Positions 4,914 through 7,499 of a stretch of DNA of 7,499 bases are shown in pieces. The stretch spans positions 1-7,499 of the forward strand of contig CAJCIF010000447.1 in assembly GCA_903970355.1 (NCBI GenBank), written 5' to 3'. Numbering within the stretch: position 1 is the first letter of the stretch; each line of letters opens with the position of its first letter. Under the pieces are notes generated by a model. That model worked only from the letters and a program-made list of their open reading frames with translations. It was not told the origin of the DNA and ran no database searches. A program made the translations under genes and the position numbers. This stretch comes from Actinomycetota bacterium. GTDB taxonomy: Bacteria; Cyanobacteriota; Vampirovibrionia; Obscuribacterales; Obscuribacteraceae.

Positions 4914-6890
4914 ATGAAAAAGTCAACTACAAATCCCACGAACGTTGTTCTGGGTGCAGTGAAAACTGCTAAAGGCCGCGATCTGCCGCAGGATTCGAAG
5001 GGTGAGCTGGGTTATGTTCTCACCGGCGGTGGCAAAGCGGATTATCCGTTCCCGACGACTGAAACTTTGCTCAAGAAGATCAAAAGCAAAGTTCAGAAGT
5101 TGCAGAAAACCAAAAAGCCCGGCGACAAAGAAGTCCTCGAAGCTCAAAAGCGTCTCACCAAGCTCGGTCTCATCGGTCCGATGGAATATCCGAAGCCTGT
5201 GCCCTTGGCACAAGCACATATTCGGGCCATTCCGCCGGCTGGTGAATCCGATTTCCGGAGAGGCGTTCGCGGCTTGATGTTGCGTTGGGAAGCGAGTCTT
5301 TTCGATGTCGAAATCGAAGCTCGATTCAATGACGCGCAGGTGATCGTCTCGCATGGTTCGGGTGAAGTAAAACCTCATCCGCTGCCTCTCGAGATGGTGC
5401 CGGTTAGCGCCAGCCTCAATCGCCAGCTCGGTATGCTCAGACAGCGCTATTCTGAAGCGTTGCCGAAAGTTATCCAGATGGTGAAAGAGCAATTCCCGGA
5501 AGCTGCAGATGACCAGGTGCAAGCAACCGCGTTCCATCTCCTCGATCAGGAAATGGGACCGATCATGGGCACTCTCGGCATCTTCATCCCCGGCATCAAG
5601 CAGTGGATGGACAACGTTCATCTGTCTCAATTGCGTCTTCTTCGGGCGCAGGCACAACAGATGATGTATCTATACCTGACTGGCCAAATGAACCTGGAGA
5701 AGGGTGACCTCAACAGTAAGCTTCTCTCCACGGTTGCTGTGTCGGCTGGAGACGTCTGGATTCCGTATCTGGGCGAAGACGGTCCGGCGACGGTTCCTAC
5801 TTCTGGCCCTCCGGGAGCACATGTTCTGCTTTATCCCTTCGGGATGAAGAATGACATCTCCTTCTTGATCCTGATTCAAGCGCACGAGATGATGCACGTC
5901 ATCGATGCAATTGTGAAGGGTTGGAAGTTGCAGTCGCGCAAGCGGCTGGTGTCGAAAATCAAGGAAGGCATCGGCAAGCTCGGGCTGTCTGTCTCGACTG
6001 TTGAAATCGCACCGGGAGTCGAAATTCCGGTGGAAGACTTCGTGGTGAAGGTCCTTCTGGACCAGATCTCCGAAGAGATCGCAGACCTGCCTGGTGGTTT
6101 CCTTGTGTCCGGGCCGGCGTTCTTCAAGCTGTTCGCTTACTTTATTGGCGCCTTGAACGCCATGAGGAAAGGCATCAGTGGCACGCCGAAGCTGTTCCGT
6201 CCGGACAGCATCTACACGTTCGAACTGCAAGAAGACGGCAAAACTCTCGCTGTCGATTTCGAGGTCCACGTCCAGGACGATCCTCGTATTGGCATCGGGG
6301 CGCGCGCCGCTCGTCGACTGGGTTTCATCTCTGATGCAAACGAGCTTGATGCTCTGTGCGCGGCGGAGGGAAATGCCAAGTTCGTGACGTGGAAGCACTC
6401 CAAGCAGCAAGAAGAAGAAGACGGTATCAAGTCTACGCACATCATCAAGTTCCCGCGGGCAGACTACATGAAGGTCGCGGATTTCTTTATCGATGTCTTG
6501 CTGTTCGAAAAGTATGCGGCGCTCGGCGGGCAATCTTGGGCTGACAGAGTCTGCTTTACGCAGGAAATGTCGGACAAGGCTGCAACGTTGGTGCCGAACT
6601 TGAAGAACGGCATTGGCAAGCTCCCTGAAGATGGCAGGCATTATTGGCTGCACCTCATCGGTGTGGCTATGGTGCAGGCCTACGAGGAGCTGATCAAGGA
6701 AAATCGTGATCCGAGTTCGTCTATCGAGCGGGTCGTGATGGCTGGTACTCAGATGATGAACGAAGGTGTTGAGCGTTGGGAAGCGATGAAAGCAAAAGTC
6801 GATCTCACCCTTGGCGCTAGTAATTCGTCTGGATCCAGCGGCGAAGATGACGATGAATTGCGTCCTGCTGCAGCGGCCGACCAGCCGTGA
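4914..6890 (+). CDS. Uncharacterised HExxH zinc metallopeptidase-like protein
   Basis: This 658-residue protein has no signal peptide or clear membrane segment, so it is probably cytoplasmic. I do not recognise a named family for it. The centre carries a zincin motif, HEMMH at residues 324-328 (context LIQAHEMMHVIDAIVKGW): the hydrophobic strand before it and the helix around it are what zinc proteases show. About 60 residues on, SEEIADLPGGFLVSGPAFF (about 386-404) resembles the E-x-x-A-D segment that gives the third zinc ligand in several zincin families, with a following Gly-Pro-Ala. The N-terminal part (1-120) is Lys-rich and probably partly helical (LLKKIKSKVQKLQKTKK); residues about 160-280 look helical; the C-terminus ends in a Ser/Gly and acidic tail (GASNSSGSSGEDDDE). 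The peptidase activity and its target are inference. Start is the ATG at 4914. Codons favour C or G endings more than those of the aminopeptidase. Confidence 0.75.
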   Translation: MKKSTTNPTNVVLGAVKTAKGRDLPQDSKGELGYVLTGGGKADYPFPTTETLLKKIKSKVQKLQKTKKPGDKEVLEAQKRLTKLGLIGPMEYPKPVPLAQAHIRAIPPAGESDFRRGVRGLMLRWEASLFDVEIEARFNDAQVIVSHGSGEVKPHPLPLEMVPVSASLNRQLGMLRQRYSEALPKVIQMVKEQFPEAADDQVQATAFHLLDQEMGPIMGTLGIFIPGIKQWMDNVHLSQLRLLRAQAQQMMYLYLTGQMNLEKGDLNSKLLSTVAVSAGDVWIPYLGEDGPATVPTSGPPGAHVLLYPFGMKNDISFLILIQAHEMMHVIDAIVKGWKLQSRKRLVSKIKEGIGKLGLSVSTVEIAPGVEIPVEDFVVKVLLDQISEEIADLPGGFLVSGPAFFKLFAYFIGALNAMRKGISGTPKLFRPDSIYTFELQEDGKTLAVDFEVHVQDDPRIGIGARAARRLGFISDANELDALCAAEGNAKFVTWKHSKQQEEEDGIKSTHIIKFPRADYMKVADFFIDVLLFEKYAALGGQSWADRVCFTQEMSDKAATLVPNLKNGIGKLPEDGRHYWLHLIGVAMVQAYEELIKENRDPSSSIERVVMAGTQMMNEGVERWEAMKAKVDLTLGASNSSGSSGEDDDELRPAAAADQP

Positions 6891-6895
6891 GCACC

Positions 6896-6952
6896 TGGCA
6901 AACGGGGCCGGTTCGAAAGGTAAACCAACCAATCGAACCGGTCCCCATGCCA
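6896..6952 (+). terminator. Long imperfect hairpin after the zincin gene
   Basis: GGGGCCGGTTCGA (6904-6916) pairs with 6933-6946 with one bulged base, around a 16-base loop, and TGGCA (6896-6900) with TGCCA (6948-6952) extends the base of the stem. It starts 6 bases after the stop codon. It has no U-run, so it probably stabilises the 3' end or works with the terminator next to it. Confidence 0.6.
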
Positions 6953-6956
6953 CCTT

Positions 6957-6978
6957 AAGCGTTGCAGGACGCTTTTTT
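6957..6978 (+). terminator. Intrinsic terminator of the zincin gene
   Basis: AAGCGT (6957-6962) and ACGCTT (6969-6974) form a perfect stem around TGCAGG, running into six T residues (6973-6978). This is a typical Rho-independent terminator. Confidence 0.85.
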
Positions 6979-7006
6979 GAAATAATATACTAAATAAAAT
7001 AGTATA
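6977..7006 (+). promoter_or_regulatory. Promoter with TATACTA-N7-TAGTATA operator-like palindrome (copy 2)
   Basis: TTGAAA (6977-6982), a 17-base spacer and TAGTAT (7000-7005) give a good sigma70-like promoter. Perfect 7-bp arms TATACTA (6986-6992) and TAGTATA (7000-7006) around AATAAAA overlap the spacer and -10, as a repressor site would. The -35 shares bases with the T-run of the terminator. It points toward the leader and gene at 7318. Copy 1 at 1582-1610 has the same design. Confidence 0.55.
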
Positions 7007-7035
7007 AACCAGTTGCAAAGAAAAGGAGCGATCCG

Positions 7036-7125
7036 TTGCAAATAGAACAAATTGATTTTCGCAACAAACCGGGCAATATCTCGAATTCTTCCCGATACGC
7101 AGAGCGCCGAAAGAATAGTGTCTGA
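7036..7125 (+). CDS. Possible small ORF or leader peptide, 29 aa
   Basis: The TTG at 7036 has AAGGAG (7023-7028) 7 bases upstream and lies about 24 bases after the expected transcription start of the promoter at 6977-7006. The frame gives a polar 29-residue peptide (MQIEQIDFRNKPGNIS, then Arg/Ser-rich) ending at TGA 7123-7125. GTTGCAAA occurs at 7012-7019 and again at 7035-7042 across the start codon. No attenuation-type run of a single amino acid and no known family was seen. The ribosome site and promoter favour expression; the short length and TTG start make chance possible. Confidence 0.35.
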   Translation: MQIEQIDFRNKPGNISNSSRYAERRKNSV

Positions 7126-7211
7126 GTACCATTTTCAACCCAAATTTGCAAAAAGGAGATCGCTACAAAAACTGAATTACCTCCAGCGCAAAGCTCATGC
7201 AGTTTTTGAAT

Positions 7212-7267
7212 TGCCACTTATCTCTCGTCCCGGAAACGGCTAGTTCCTGGCATCGCAGATAGTGGCA
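7212..7267 (+). repeat. Hairpin in the leader of the gene at 7318
   Basis: TGCCACTTATC (7212-7222) pairs with GATAGTGGCA (7258-7267) with one bulged base. Inside, CCG-GAAA-CGG makes a small GNRA-type tetraloop hairpin. It ends 50 bases before the ATG and has no U-run, so it is not a terminator. Confidence 0.45.
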
Positions 7268-7302
7268 TGTTGAGACACATGGTTAGCCGAATAACAAATC
7301 AA

Positions 7303-7308
7303 ACAGGA
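7303..7308 (+). promoter_or_regulatory. Shine-Dalgarno of the gene at 7318
   Basis: CAGGAG lies 9 bases before the ATG at 7318 and supports that start. Confidence 0.6.
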
Positions 7309-7317
7309 GCGTTAAGC

Positions 7318-7499
7318 ATGCAGAAACTATTACGGTGGTTGGATCCGCGTTTGCTCTGGCTGCACTTGCACTTAGCCCAGGAGCGTCGCGAGTTTTTTAC
7401 GTGGGGTGGACCTCTACTCCCAGATGATCTGCGAGAAAAGATCTTGTGGGTCGGTTTTCCTGCAATCGCAGCGGTGTTTTCGAGATTGCGAACCGGCGG
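7318..7499 (+). CDS. Unknown protein, 3' end outside window
   Basis: The frame is open from the ATG at 7318 to the end of the window, giving 60 complete codons. The N-terminus, MQKLLRWLDPRLLWLHLHLA, is rich in Leu and Trp with a few basic residues; it could be an amphipathic or membrane-associated helix but is not a clear signal peptide. Then comes QERREFFTWGGPLLPDDLREKILWVGFPAIAAVFSRLRTG, with a short hydrophobic patch. I recognise no family. The CAGGAG site upstream and the promoter and leader before it support a real gene; the full length and function cannot be judged from this fragment. Confidence 0.55.
   Translation, partial: MQKLLRWLDPRLLWLHLHLAQERREFFTWGGPLLPDDLREKILWVGFPAIAAVFSRLRTG

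Larger units (their letters stand above)
7007..7317 (+). other. Leader region before the gene at 7318
   Basis: About 310 AT-rich bases between the promoter-like site and the next gene. It holds a possible 29-codon ORF (7036-7125), two similar TTGCAAA...AAGGAG blocks (7013-7028 and 7146-7158) of which only the first has a start codon at a proper distance, and a hairpin at 7212-7267. A 63-codon frame opening with TTG at 7052 lacks a ribosome site and is not called. It could be a regulatory leader or the remains of a small gene. Confidence 0.45.

Noticed and set aside
4923..5657. 244-codon open frame on the - strand opposite the zincin N-terminal half
   Set aside because: It is a shadow of the same kind, with no start context or family features.
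5670..6953. 427-codon open frame on the - strand opposite the zincin gene
   Set aside because: It is antisense to a frame with a strong ribosome site and a catalytic motif. Its product is Arg/His-rich without recognisable domains, which is typical of the complement of a G/C-ending codon gene, and it has no promoter or ribosome site.
7052..7243. 63-codon frame with TTG start in the leader region
   Set aside because: It has no ribosome site before the TTG, overlaps the better-supported small ORF, and its product shows no family features.

Overview
The window reads as ordinary bacterial chromosome of mid-range GC. Genes have Shine-Dalgarno sites, intergenic gaps are short, and intrinsic terminators are visible. 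No rRNA, tRNA, CRISPR array, transposase or phage gene was seen. The organism cannot be fixed from this sequence. A standalone M1 aminopeptidase of the long (about 880 residue) type and a kinesin-light-chain-like TPR protein would fit an environmental lineage such as the non-photosynthetic relatives of cyanobacteria or Acidobacteria, but that is a weak inference.

Layout. Positions 1-729 (+) hold the 3' part of a DMT/EamA-family membrane transporter, cut by the window edge. Fifty bases on, 780-1517 (+) encodes a soluble protein made almost entirely of TPR repeats. A two-hairpin terminator region (1523-1584) and an AT-rich inverted repeat shaped like a promoter (1582-1610) follow. The convergent gene 4311-1669 (-) encodes a complete M1 zinc aminopeptidase with GAMEN, HELAH and NEAF motifs. 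A divergent gap of about 600 bases (4312-4913) is rich in inverted repeats. Then 4914-6890 (+) encodes a 658-residue protein that I do not recognise as a named family. It carries a clear zincin motif, HEMMH, and a downstream SEEIAD segment that could supply the third zinc ligand. Its 3' end has a long imperfect hairpin and a textbook intrinsic terminator, overlapped by a second copy of the AT-rich promoter-like inverted repeat. That copy appears to start a new transcription unit: a roughly 300-base leader with a possible 29-codon ORF and a hairpin, then a gene starting at 7318 that runs off the window.

The two metal-dependent peptidases are divergently arranged, but nothing in the sequence shows that they act together. 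The observations most worth following are the uncharacterised cytoplasmic zincin and the repeated module [long hairpin - short terminator - ATACTA/TAGTAT palindrome inside a promoter] found after both + strand gene groups. The same operator-like sequence in two places suggests one regulator, or a dispersed repeat, acting at both.
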